Shown here in pieces: positions 1 to 5,892 of a stretch of DNA of 5,892 bases. Location: contig JACCZJ010000114.1 in the NCBI GenBank assembly GCA_013696065.1, forward strand, positions 1 to 5,892. Reading direction: 5' to 3'. The position numbers and the translations under genes were made by a program. The notes under the pieces were generated by a model. It made no database searches. It was not told the DNA's origin and saw only the letters and a list, made by a program, of their open reading frames with translations. This DNA comes from Nocardioidaceae bacterium. GTDB lineage: Bacteria; Actinomycetota; Actinomycetes; Propionibacteriales; Nocardioidaceae. How positions within the stretch are numbered: the stretch's first letter is position 1; every line of letters begins with the position of its first letter.

Positions 1-398
1 CGAGAGGTGCCCGAGCCGTTGAGCTGGGTGCGCACGCCGCCTTCAGGTCCGGTGAGCGGCTGCCCGAACGGGTGGACGCAGTGATGGAGACCGTCGGCGC
101 CGCGACCTGGAGCCATTCGATCAAGTCGCTGCGTCCCGGGGGAAGTCTGGTGGTGTCGGGTACGACGTCTGGGCCGCAACCGGACAACGCCGAGCTGACC
201 CGCATCTTCTTTCTCCAGCTGCGAATCCAGGGCTCGACAATGGGAACCAGCAGCGAGCTCCGGTCACTGCTGGAGATGCTCGACGTGACTGGCGCCCGGC
301 CCCTCATCGATCAAGTGCTGCCATTGGACCGAGCTCGCGAAGGCTTCGAGGCCATGATCGAGGGTGACCTGTTCGGCAAGGTCGTCTTCACCGTCTGA
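1..398 (+). CDS. Medium-chain (zinc-binding-type) dehydrogenase/reductase, 3' part only
   Basis: This is the C-terminal 131 residues of an NAD(P)H-dependent oxidoreductase of the medium-chain dehydrogenase/reductase superfamily (alcohol dehydrogenase/quinone reductase type). The frame is open from base 3 through the left edge, so the gene begins outside the window; the GTG at 72 lies inside the fold and is not a real start. Visible are the second half of the Rossmann domain (DAVMETVG, then WSHSIKSLRPGGSLVVSGTTSG, the usual segment where the glycine pair precedes a hydrophobic strand) and the typical tail in which a helix (LDRAREGFEAMIEGDLFGK) is followed by the closing strand VVFTV. The catalytic domain with any zinc ligands is missing, so zinc dependence, cofactor choice and substrate cannot be judged. 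The stop TGA is at 396-398. The next gene starts 33 nt later on the same strand, suggesting one transcript. Family assignment is firm; specific function is unknown. Confidence 0.9.
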   Translation, partial: RGARAVELGAHAAFRSGERLPERVDAVMETVGAATWSHSIKSLRPGGSLVVSGTTSGPQPDNAELTRIFFLQLRIQGSTMGTSSELRSLLEMLDVTGARPLIDQVLPLDRAREGFEAMIEGDLFGKVVFTV

Positions 399-419
399 GC
401 TGGCAGAGCTCGGTCAGGC

Positions 420-424
420 GGGAG
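420..424 (+). promoter_or_regulatory. Ribosome binding site of the class V PLP enzyme
   Basis: GGGAG lies 7 nt before the ATG at 432. It supports that start over internal ATG/GTG codons and shows that the gene has its own translation signal although it probably shares a transcript with the dehydrogenase gene ahead of it. Confidence 0.75.
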
Positions 425-431
425 ACTTTCC

Positions 432-1454
432 ATGTTCGAGCTCTGGGACGCTGACCCCGGCTACCTCAACACGGCGACCTACGGACTGCCACCTCGGACG
501 GCCTGGGAGGCGTTGCAGGGCGCGCTCGACGACTGGCGCGGCGGGTGCGCTTCGTTCGATCCATGGATTGCGCGGGTCGAGGATGCCCGAGCGAGCTTCG
601 GACGGCTCGTCGGTGTGGCGGCCGAGCGGGTCAGCGTCGGCTCCACGGTCTCGGCCTTCGCCGGCTTCGTCGGGGCTGCCCTGCCCGACAACGCTCGGGT
701 GCTGGTGCCCGAAGGCGAGTTCACCTCCCTTGTCTTCCCGTGGGCGGTGCACGCCGACCGAGGTGTCACCGTCGTACAAGCGCCACTCGAGGAGCTGGCG
801 GACGCCGTGACAGCAGACACGACTCTGGTGGCGGTCAGTGCGGTTCAGTCAGCCGATGGTCGGCTCGCTGACCTGGACGCCATCCAGGTGACCTCCGAAG
901 CCGTGGGGGCGTGGCTGGTTGTGGACGCCACACAAGCTGTGGGCTGGCTGCCGGTGTCAGCCGACCCGTACGACGCCGTGCTGGTCAGCGCCTATAAGTG
1001 GCTGATGTCTCCGCGGGGTACCGCCTTCGCCACCTGGAGCCCGAGGCTGGCCGAGATACTGCGCCCGCTCGCCGCCGGGTGGTTCGCTGGCGAAGACGTC
1101 TCTACGTCGTACTACGGCCTCCCGCTGCGCCTCGCGGACAACGCGCGCCGGTTCGACATCTCGCCTGCGTGGCATAACTGGGTAGGGACCGCTGCCGCCC
1201 TCGACGTCATCGAGAGCATCGGCTTGGAGGAGATCCACCGCCACGATGTGCGTCTCGCCAACCGCTTCCGAGCGGGGCTGGGCCTGGTTGCTGGCGACAG
1301 CGCGATCGTGTCGGCACAGATCCCCGATGCCACTGCCCGGCTTGAGCGGGCGAACATCCGAGCCGCCAGCCGCGCCGGGTCGCTGCGGGTGTCCTTTCAT
1401 GCCTACAACACTGATGCCGATGTGGATCGGGCGCTGGACGCGCTGGTGGGCTAA
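432..1454 (+). CDS. Class V-fold PLP-dependent aminotransferase/lyase family enzyme
   Basis: A complete 340-residue protein of PLP fold type I, class V group (the fold of serine-pyruvate aminotransferase, NifS-type desulfurases and kynureninase). Sequence landmarks in order: an N-terminal YLNTATYGLPP (11-21) like the 'lNtaa.G..p' entry of the family; GSTVSA (70-75), the cofactor phosphate loop region; VVDATQAVG (163-171), with Asp165 expected to pair with the pyridine nitrogen and Gln168 near the ring oxygen; SAYKWLMSPRG (186-196), with Lys189 the expected Schiff-base lysine; and RVSFHAYNTDADVDR (319-333), the usual C-terminal signature. I see no catalytic cysteine in the position used by SufS/CsdB-type desulfurases, so cysteine desulfurase activity is unlikely. 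The length is at the short end for the family, but both ends look intact. ATG 432 has a GGGAG ribosome binding site 7 nt away. It is probably co-transcribed with the upstream dehydrogenase. The reaction (transamination or a lyase reaction) and substrate are not evident. The protein is presumably cytosolic, as no signal peptide or membrane segment is seen. Confidence 0.92.
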   Translation: MFELWDADPGYLNTATYGLPPRTAWEALQGALDDWRGGCASFDPWIARVEDARASFGRLVGVAAERVSVGSTVSAFAGFVGAALPDNARVLVPEGEFTSLVFPWAVHADRGVTVVQAPLEELADAVTADTTLVAVSAVQSADGRLADLDAIQVTSEAVGAWLVVDATQAVGWLPVSADPYDAVLVSAYKWLMSPRGTAFATWSPRLAEILRPLAAGWFAGEDVSTSYYGLPLRLADNARRFDISPAWHNWVGTAAALDVIESIGLEEIHRHDVRLANRFRAGLGLVAGDSAIVSAQIPDATARLERANIRAASRAGSLRVSFHAYNTDADVDRALDALVG

Positions 1455-1477
1455 GCCCGGCTTCAGCCGCCGCCTTC

Positions 1478-1499
1478 CTCCGACCAGACTCAGTCGGAG
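1478..1499. terminator. Candidate bidirectional hairpin between convergent genes
   Basis: A perfect 7-bp inverted repeat, CTCCGAC (1478-1484) and GTCGGAG (1493-1499), encloses an 8-nt loop. It lies 24 nt after the plus-strand PLP-enzyme stop and overlaps the last three codons and the stop of the minus-strand small gene, whose stop triplet falls in the loop. No T-run follows on either strand, so it is not a classical intrinsic terminator; short GC-rich hairpins without U tails are often proposed as terminators in high-GC actinobacteria. A weaker 4-bp stem (CGGC/GCCG, 1458-1469) stands just before it. Function is inferred from position and symmetry only. Confidence 0.4.
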
Positions 1500-1663
1500 T
1501 CATCGAGCCGGGCGAGCCAGGTGGCAAGCCGCTCGATCGGGATCTCGAACTCAGGATTGAGATCTACGAACTCCTGCATCCGATCAGCCAGCCACGCCAA
1601 TGACACTTCTTCATCTCCCCGCCTGGCTTGTAACTCCTCTAGTCCGCGGTCGGTGAAGTACAT
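1490..1663 (-). CDS. Small conserved protein, DUF6104 family
   Basis: A 57-residue protein read from ATG (1663-1661) to TGA (1492-1490). It starts MYFTDRGLEEL and ends with FVDLNPEFEIPIERLATWL followed by ARLDDSD; both blocks match what I remember of the actinobacterial DUF6104 family, whose members have about this length. The function is unknown. The protein is strongly acidic (15 Asp/Glu against 6 Arg and no Lys), has Trp24 and Trp49, and shows helix-type spacing in 5-15, 21-34 and 42-53; it has no signal peptide, membrane segment or cysteine, so it is likely a small cytosolic protein. It begins 9 nt after the kgd stop codon with no recognisable Shine-Dalgarno sequence in that gap, which suggests co-transcription and translation coupled to kgd. 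Codon use is looser than in kgd, including a TTA leucine at residue 11 and CTA at residue 8. I recall the same order after kgd in other actinobacteria, but could not check this. Confidence 0.88.
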   Translation of the reverse strand: MYFTDRGLEELQARRGDEEVSLAWLADRMQEFVDLNPEFEIPIERLATWLARLDDSD

Positions 1664-1672
1664 CGGCTGCGC

Positions 1673-4600
1673 TTAGGCGAATGCTTCATCGAGCAGCGCG
1701 GCCAACTCGTCCTTGTGTACGGCGATCTGACCGACCGAAGGCGCGGCAGACTCAGGGCGAGACACTCGCTTGAAGGGGATGGCCCCGAGTTCGGGTGCAA
1801 GGTTGAGCGCCATGTGCGGCCACGGTCCCATGTTGGCGGGCTCGTCTTGAACCCACCGGATCTCTCGAACGTTGGGGTACTTGGCCAGCTCTGCCTTGAC
1901 CTCTTCGACCGGGCGGGGATAGAGCTGCTCCAGCCGGACAATGGCCGATCGCTTGGAGTCGCCCTCGCGGCGCTCACGCTCGGCCAACAGATCCCACGTC
2001 ACCCGGCCCGAGCACATGATCACGCGCTCGACTTTGGCTGCGTCGACTGTGGTGTCGCCGATGAGGGGCTGGAAGTCTCCGCTGGTGAAGTCGTCGGGCT
2101 GCGACGCGGCATCCTTGCGCTTGAGCATGGACTTCGGCGTGAAGACGATCATCGGGCGATGCTCACTGCCAAGTGAGTGGCGGCGCAGGAGGTGGAAGTA
2201 GCTCGCCGGTGTCGAGGGCTGCGCCACGGTGAAGGCGTCGCCAGCAGCCAGCGCCAAGAACCGCTCGATGCGCGCAGACGAGTGGTCAGGACCTTGGCCC
2301 TCATAACCGTGAGGGAGCAGCAACACGACGCCGGAGTGTTGTTGCCACTTTGCTTGGCCAGACGAGATGAACTCGTCGATCACCGTCTGCGCTCCATTGA
2401 CGAAGTCGCCGAACTGGGCCTCCCAGAGCACCAGCGCCTCCGGGCGAGCCACGGAGTAGCCATATTCGAAGCCCATCGCGGCATATTCCGAAAGCAGCGA
2501 GTCGTAGACGTAGAACTGAGCCTGATCCTCAGCCAAGTTCTGCAGAGGCGTCCACTCTGCTGCAGTCAGACGGTCGATGATCGTGGCGAACCGAGATACA
2601 AACGTCCCGCGGCGAGAGTCCTGGCCTGACATCCGCACCGGTCGACCCTGCATGAGCAGAGACCCGAACGCCAAGATTTCGCCGGTGCCCCAGTCGATCG
2701 GTCCCTGCGTGATGGCTGCGGCGCGGCGCTGCAGTTGTGGCAGCACCTTGGGGTGCACGGTGAAACCGTCGGGCGCGTTGACGTGTGCGTCCGCGATGCG
2801 CTTGAGCACCTCCGGCGTGATCGCCGTTGCATCCCCACCGACAGCCACAACCTTGGTGGGGTATTCGGGCACGGTGATGTACTCAGCTGGCTTGTCAGAC
2901 TCGTTCTTGGCTTCTCGAACCTCGGCAAACACCCGCTCCAGCTGTTGCTGGTAGTCCTTGAGCGCCTGCTCGGCCTCCTCCATCGTGATATCGCCACGGC
3001 CGATGAGCGCCTCGGTGTAGAGCCTTCGCACCGAACGCTTGTGTTCGATCAGGTCATACATCAGGGGCTGCGTGTACGACGGATCGTCGCCCTCGTTGTG
3101 ACCTCGCCGTCGGTAGCAGACCAAGTCGATGACGACGTCCTTGTTGAATGCCTGGCGATACTCGAAAGCCAACTGCGCCACTCGCATACAGGCCTCTGGG
3201 TCGTCGCCGTTGACGTGAAAGATCGGCGCCTGCACCATGCGGGCCACGTCAGTGCAGTACAGAGAGGAGCGCGAAGAAGACGGTGATGTGGTGAAGCCCA
3301 CCTGGTTGTTGACCACCACGTGGATCGTGCCGCCGGTGCGGTAGCCACGAAGTTGCGAGAGGTTCAGGGTCTCAGCGACCACGCCCTGTCCGGCGAAAGC
3401 GGCATCGCCATGCACCAGCAGTGGCAGCACCGGGTATTCGGCGCCCCGGTTGAGCAGGTCCTGCTTTGCCCGCGCGATGCCCTCGAGGACCGGGTCGACG
3501 GCTTCGAGGTGGGAGGGGTTCGCCGCGACTGACACTTTGATCTTCGCCCCGCTGCCGGAGCTGAACTCACCCTCGGCTCCGAGGTGGTACTTGACGTCGC
3601 CGGAGCCCTGCACGGTGCGGGGGTCGATGTTGCCCTCGAACTCGCGGAAGATCTGCGAATACCGGTTGCCGACGATGTTGGCGAGCACGTTCAGACGACC
3701 CCGGTGCGCCATACCGATCGCGACCTCGTCGAGACCGCTGTTGGCCGCGGCCTCGCAGATCTCGTCAAGCAGCGGGATGGTGGTTTCGCCGCCCTCGAGG
3801 CTGAAGCGCTTCTGGCCGACGAACTTCGTCTGCAAGAAGGTCTCGAACGCCTCGGCCTGGTTGAGTTTGTGCAGGATCCGCAGCTGCTCCTCGCGCGGCG
3901 GTTTGGTGTGGGGACGCTCCACGCGCTCTTGGATCCAGCGCCTTTGCTCTGGGTCCTGGATGTGCATGTACTCGATGCCTGTGGTGCGACAGTAGGAGTC
4001 GCGCAGGATTCCCAGGATGTGCCGCAGCTTCATGAACCGTTTGTTGCCGAACGACCCAGTGGCGAACTCGCGATCGAGGTCCCACAGCGTCAGGCTGTGC
4101 GTTTCCACGTCCAGGTCAGGATGGCTGCGCTGCTGGTACTCCAGCGGATCTGTGTCGGCCATGATGTGCCCGCGAACGCGGTAGGCGTGGATCATCTCGA
4201 GCACACGAGCCTGCTTGCTTACCTGGTCCTCGTGGCTGGCTGAAATGTCCGAGGCCCAGCGGATCGGCTCGTAGGGAATGCGGAGAGCCCGGAAGATCTC
4301 GTCGTAGAAGTCCTCCTCGCCCAGCAAGAGTGCGTGTAACCGCTTGAGGAACTCGCCGGACTGGGCGCCCTGAATGATCCGGTGGTCGTAGGTGGAGGTC
4401 AGAGTCATGACTTTGCTGATGGCGTTGCTGGCCAGGGTCTCTTCGGAAGCGCCCTGGTATTCCGGGGGGAAGTCCATCGCTCCGACCCCGATGATGCAGC
4501 CTTGACCACTCATCAAGCGTGGCACCGAGTGGTTGGTGCCAATGGTCCCCGGATTGGTCAAGCTGATTGTGGTGCCCTGGAAGTCCGCAACCGTCAGCTT

Positions 4601-5485
4601 GTTGTCACGTGCCCGGCGCACGATGTCCTCGTAAGCCGACCAGAACCCCGCGAAGGTGAGACTTTCGGCGGCCTTGATGGAAGGCACCACGAGGTTCCGG
4701 GTGCCATCGGGTTTGAGTACGTCGATCGCCAGGCCGATGTTGACGTGAGCCGGCTTGATCAGGTTGGGCTTGCCGTCGACCATCTGGAAGCCGTTGTTCA
4801 TCTCCGGCATGGCTTTGAGCGCTTTGCCGAGTGCGAATCCGACGATGTGGGTGAACGACACCTTGCCGCCCCGGGCACGAGCAAGGTGGTTGTTGATCAC
4901 GACCCGATTGTCGATGAGCAGTTTGACCGGCACCGTTCGAACGCTCGTGGCGGTGGGGACCGACAAGCTCTCGTCCATGTTGGTGACGGTGCGGGCCACA
5001 GCGCCTCTGAGCACCACCCGCTCAGGCTCGGTGTTCGCCTCGGCATCTTCGGTGTTGGCGGGCTGGTCCTTGGGCACTGGTTTGGTGGTGGAGTCCGCCG
5101 GGACGGGCTTGGTCGCCTTATGGTCCTGTGCGGGCTTGGCCCCTGAGGCGGCCGCCGATTCGGTGAGCGCCGCCGCCGAGACCTGCGGCGGGGTCGCTTT
5201 TGGTTTGGGGGCTGGGCCGGGCTGGACGGTCTTGGTAGCACTTGCCGCCGCTGGCTGGGCGCCAGCCGGCTTGCCGTCAGCCTGTTCGGAGGCGTTGTCG
5301 CTGGCTTGGGTTGACGGGGCTCCATTGCCCGGCGACGCGGCGCTGGGCGCTCGGTCCTTGAATAGGTCGCGCCAGGCCTCGTCTACCGAGTTGGGGTCAG
5401 CGAGATAGCTCTCGTACATCTCGTCGACAAGCCACTCGTTGGGACCGAATCCGGACAACGCCTGGTCTTGCGGGGACTGGGGCAC
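1673..5485 (-). CDS. kgd: Multifunctional 2-oxoglutarate dehydrogenase E1 / 2-oxoglutarate decarboxylase (Kgd/OdhA)
   Basis: A 1270-residue thiamine-diphosphate enzyme that decarboxylates 2-oxoglutarate in the TCA cycle, acting as E1o of the actinobacterial 2-oxoglutarate dehydrogenase complex. Order of parts: N-terminal helical segment (FGPNEWLVDEMY, 13-24; to about 43); an Ala/Pro/Lys/Thr linker (about 44-155); an E2-like acyltransferase domain (about 156-395) with the DHRIIQG motif (His368) but no lipoyl domain; then the E1 part (about 425-1270). E1 motifs: HRGRLNVLANIVG (His594), ANPSHLEAVDPV (His659), the ThDP/Mg2+ motif GDA (693-695) ending in NN (726-727), RRRGHNEGDDP (His796), SGQDSRRGTF (953-962), and EAQFGDFVNGAQ in the pyrimidine-binding domain, with the OGDH C-terminal domain from about 1128. 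All expected catalytic residues are present. Mycobacterial and corynebacterial homologues are about 1220-1260 aa; the surplus lies in the linker. Known relatives are inhibited by unphosphorylated GarA/OdhI and activated by acetyl-CoA. GTG at 5485-5483 is chosen because homology begins a few residues after it and GGAAGAGG precedes it. The frame is open back to an ATG at 5680, but that 65-codon extension resembles nothing in the family. Confidence 0.97.
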   Translation of the reverse strand: MPQSPQDQALSGFGPNEWLVDEMYESYLADPNSVDEAWRDLFKDRAPSAASPGNGAPSTQASDNASEQADGKPAGAQPAAASATKTVQPGPAPKPKATPPQVSAAALTESAAASGAKPAQDHKATKPVPADSTTKPVPKDQPANTEDAEANTEPERVVLRGAVARTVTNMDESLSVPTATSVRTVPVKLLIDNRVVINNHLARARGGKVSFTHIVGFALGKALKAMPEMNNGFQMVDGKPNLIKPAHVNIGLAIDVLKPDGTRNLVVPSIKAAESLTFAGFWSAYEDIVRRARDNKLTVADFQGTTISLTNPGTIGTNHSVPRLMSGQGCIIGVGAMDFPPEYQGASEETLASNAISKVMTLTSTYDHRIIQGAQSGEFLKRLHALLLGEEDFYDEIFRALRIPYEPIRWASDISASHEDQVSKQARVLEMIHAYRVRGHIMADTDPLEYQQRSHPDLDVETHSLTLWDLDREFATGSFGNKRFMKLRHILGILRDSYCRTTGIEYMHIQDPEQRRWIQERVERPHTKPPREEQLRILHKLNQAEAFETFLQTKFVGQKRFSLEGGETTIPLLDEICEAAANSGLDEVAIGMAHRGRLNVLANIVGNRYSQIFREFEGNIDPRTVQGSGDVKYHLGAEGEFSSGSGAKIKVSVAANPSHLEAVDPVLEGIARAKQDLLNRGAEYPVLPLLVHGDAAFAGQGVVAETLNLSQLRGYRTGGTIHVVVNNQVGFTTSPSSSRSSLYCTDVARMVQAPIFHVNGDDPEACMRVAQLAFEYRQAFNKDVVIDLVCYRRRGHNEGDDPSYTQPLMYDLIEHKRSVRRLYTEALIGRGDITMEEAEQALKDYQQQLERVFAEVREAKNESDKPAEYITVPEYPTKVVAVGGDATAITPEVLKRIADAHVNAPDGFTVHPKVLPQLQRRAAAITQGPIDWGTGEILAFGSLLMQGRPVRMSGQDSRRGTFVSRFATIIDRLTAAEWTPLQNLAEDQAQFYVYDSLLSEYAAMGFEYGYSVARPEALVLWEAQFGDFVNGAQTVIDEFISSGQAKWQQHSGVVLLLPHGYEGQGPDHSSARIERFLALAAGDAFTVAQPSTPASYFHLLRRHSLGSEHRPMIVFTPKSMLKRKDAASQPDDFTSGDFQPLIGDTTVDAAKVERVIMCSGRVTWDLLAERERREGDSKRSAIVRLEQLYPRPVEEVKAELAKYPNVREIRWVQDEPANMGPWPHMALNLAPELGAIPFKRVSRPESAAPSVGQIAVHKDELAALLDEAFA

Positions 5486-5496
5486 GGCTGCGTTCG

Positions 5497-5504
5497 CCTC
5501 TTCC
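5497..5504 (-). promoter_or_regulatory. Probable ribosome binding site of kgd
   Basis: GGAAGAGG on the minus strand ends 11 nt before the GTG at 5485. The spacing is somewhat long, but it is the only purine-rich match near a start codon that fits the point where Kgd homology begins. A TTG at 5515 in the same frame has no such sequence in front of it. Confidence 0.5.
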
Positions 5505-5575
5505 GCTGAGAACAAAGAGTAGGGGACACCCAGGTTATCCCGCGTTTCACCATGTTCGCAGGTGGGCTGACGCTG

Positions 5576-5592
5576 GGGCCAAAGTAAGGCCC
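5576..5592. repeat. Short inverted repeat in the divergent promoter region
   Basis: GGGCC (5576-5580) and GGCCC (5588-5592) enclose AAAGTAA, one of the few A/T-rich patches here. A candidate TACTTT -10 for kgd lies within this loop on the minus strand, so the repeat could be an operator. It could equally be a chance match in GC-rich DNA. Confidence 0.3.
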
Positions 5593-5608
5593 ATTTCGTC
5601 GCCCGACC

Positions 5609-5620
5609 GGCCGAACGGCC
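5609..5620. repeat. Short near-perfect palindrome in the divergent promoter region
   Basis: GGCCG (5609-5613) and CGGCC (5616-5620) flank AA. This is about 17 bases from the previous inverted repeat and 6 from the GTTG/CAAC repeat at 5626-5637, so three dyads follow each other in about 60 bases between the two genes. Repressor binding is possible but not shown. Confidence 0.3.
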
Positions 5621-5661
5621 TGAGTGTTGTGAGCAACGCTGTGATCGGCGACCCTTGCTGG

Positions 5662-5892
5662 ATGCAGCTTCGCTCCGCATGCCTAGCCTTGTGTGTCGTT
5701 GCCGGCATGCTCACGACGACCTCGTGTACGCGCGCCGATGACGCCCCGATTGGCTCCGAGACGTCGACGAGCGCCTTGTCGTCACCGCCGCCCGACACGG
5801 CCCTGTCGCCCGGCACCCCGACATCGCCATCCCCACGCCCGTCAGCTGCTCCCGTCTCGACTGCCGGATCGGTCAGGCTGTCGAGAGCCGAC
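5662..5892 (+). CDS. Putative secreted lipoprotein, 5' part only
   Basis: The first 77 residues of a protein that continues past the right edge. From ATG 5662 it begins MQLRSACLALCVVAGML and reaches TTTSC with Cys22: a short n-region with one Arg, a hydrophobic core, and a lipobox-like end, though the -3 residue is Thr and not the usual Leu. After the cysteine comes a long Ser/Thr/Pro/Ala-rich stretch (about 28-70), the usual spacer that holds a lipoprotein domain away from the membrane. The functional domain is outside the window, so no role can be assigned. Neither the ATG nor the in-frame upstream GTG codons at 5641 and 5629 has a convincing ribosome binding site; the ATG is preferred because it puts the signal peptide at the very N-terminus. 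The gene is divergent from kgd. A frame on the opposite strand (5547-5816) is open but has no recognisable feature and I take it as a shadow. Confidence 0.6.
   Translation, partial: MQLRSACLALCVVAGMLTTTSCTRADDAPIGSETSTSALSSPPPDTALSPGTPTSPSPRPSAAPVSTAGSVRLSRAD

Larger units (their letters stand above)
5486..5661. promoter_or_regulatory. Divergent intergenic region between kgd and the lipoprotein gene
   Basis: These 176 bases should hold the promoter of kgd (minus strand) and that of the lipoprotein gene (plus strand). On the minus strand TAACCT (5538-5533) and TACTTT (5586-5581) fit a TAnnnT -10 element, but neither has a good -35 at the right distance; on the plus strand CTGACG (5567-5572) resembles a -35 without a clear -10 partner. 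Three short inverted repeats are present: GGGCC/GGCCC around a 7-nt loop (5576-5592), GGCCG/CGGCC around AA (5609-5620), and GTTG/CAAC around TGAG (5626-5637). Promoter content is inferred from gene orientation; the individual elements are weak. Confidence 0.5.

Noticed and set aside
72..398. GTG 72 as the true start of the first gene
   Set aside because: The frame is open upstream and the sequence before it continues the Rossmann fold of the dehydrogenase. The gene is cut by the window edge.
397..411. GAGCT/AGCTC 5-bp inverted repeat between the first two genes
   Set aside because: It is short, has no T-run and lies in a 33-nt gap of a probable operon. There is no reason to call it a terminator or attenuator.
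3584..4243. Plus-strand open frame opposite the E1 part of kgd (219 codons)
   Set aside because: It is antisense to highly conserved E1 residues and has no family resemblance; a codon-bias shadow.
4314..5020. E2-like region of Kgd as evidence of a complete fused E2 subunit
   Set aside because: The acyltransferase fold and DHRIIQG motif are present, but no lipoyl domain (no DKA-type lysine motif) precedes it. This is normal for actinobacterial Kgd/OdhA, so it is neither a new fusion nor a loss specific to this window.
4382..5146. Long plus-strand open frame opposite the 5' part of kgd (254 codons)
   Set aside because: It lies fully antisense to conserved Kgd domains and has no recognisable motif. 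Such mirror frames are expected opposite a high-GC gene with G/C third positions.
5550..5552. Minus-strand ATG with a following open frame overlapping the kgd start
   Set aside because: It is out of frame with kgd, and its translation is Arg/Pro/Thr-rich shadow sequence without family resemblance or ribosome binding site.
5547..5816. Minus-strand open frame of 89 codons across the divergent region
   Set aside because: No domain or signal was seen and no ribosome binding site stands out. The opposite strand reads as a signal peptide with a lipobox and spacer, which is more gene-like.

Overview
The window looks like the chromosome of a high-GC actinobacterium. The main evidence is a full-length fused 2-oxoglutarate dehydrogenase/decarboxylase of the Kgd/OdhA type, which is characteristic of Actinobacteria. 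The small protein encoded just downstream of it matches an actinobacterial family (DUF6104), and G/C-rich third codon positions open long antisense shadow frames opposite the large gene. From remembered homologues the Kgd sequence resembles the Nocardioides/Propionibacteriales side of the phylum, but that is an impression and not a placement.

Layout. Bases 1-1454 hold two plus-strand genes 33 nt apart: the 3' end of a medium-chain (zinc-binding-type) dehydrogenase/reductase, then a complete class V-fold PLP-dependent enzyme with a good ribosome binding site. They probably share a transcript; their substrates cannot be read from the sequence. The converging pair meets at about 1455-1490, where a short perfect hairpin may end transcription from both sides. 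Bases 1490-5485 are a minus-strand unit: kgd (1270 aa), then, after only 9 nt, a 57-aa DUF6104 gene. Bases 5486-5661 are a divergent intergenic region with several short inverted repeats. From 5662 to the window end, on the plus strand, lies the start of a probable secreted lipoprotein that runs off the edge.

How the genes work together. Kgd is the E1o (thiamine diphosphate) enzyme of the TCA cycle, with a fused acyltransferase-type domain that carries no lipoyl segment. In characterised relatives it works with separate E2 and E3 subunits shared with pyruvate dehydrogenase and is inhibited by the FHA protein GarA/OdhI; neither those subunits nor GarA is in this window. The DUF6104 gene is placed to be co-transcribed and perhaps translationally coupled to kgd. 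The dehydrogenase/PLP-enzyme pair is a separate metabolic unit with no visible link to kgd.

I found no mobile element, CRISPR array, tRNA or rRNA, and nothing that clearly forms a new system. The points most worth a second look are the tiny kgd-linked gene, the long low-complexity linker of Kgd, the ambiguous kgd start, and the repeat-bearing divergent promoter region.
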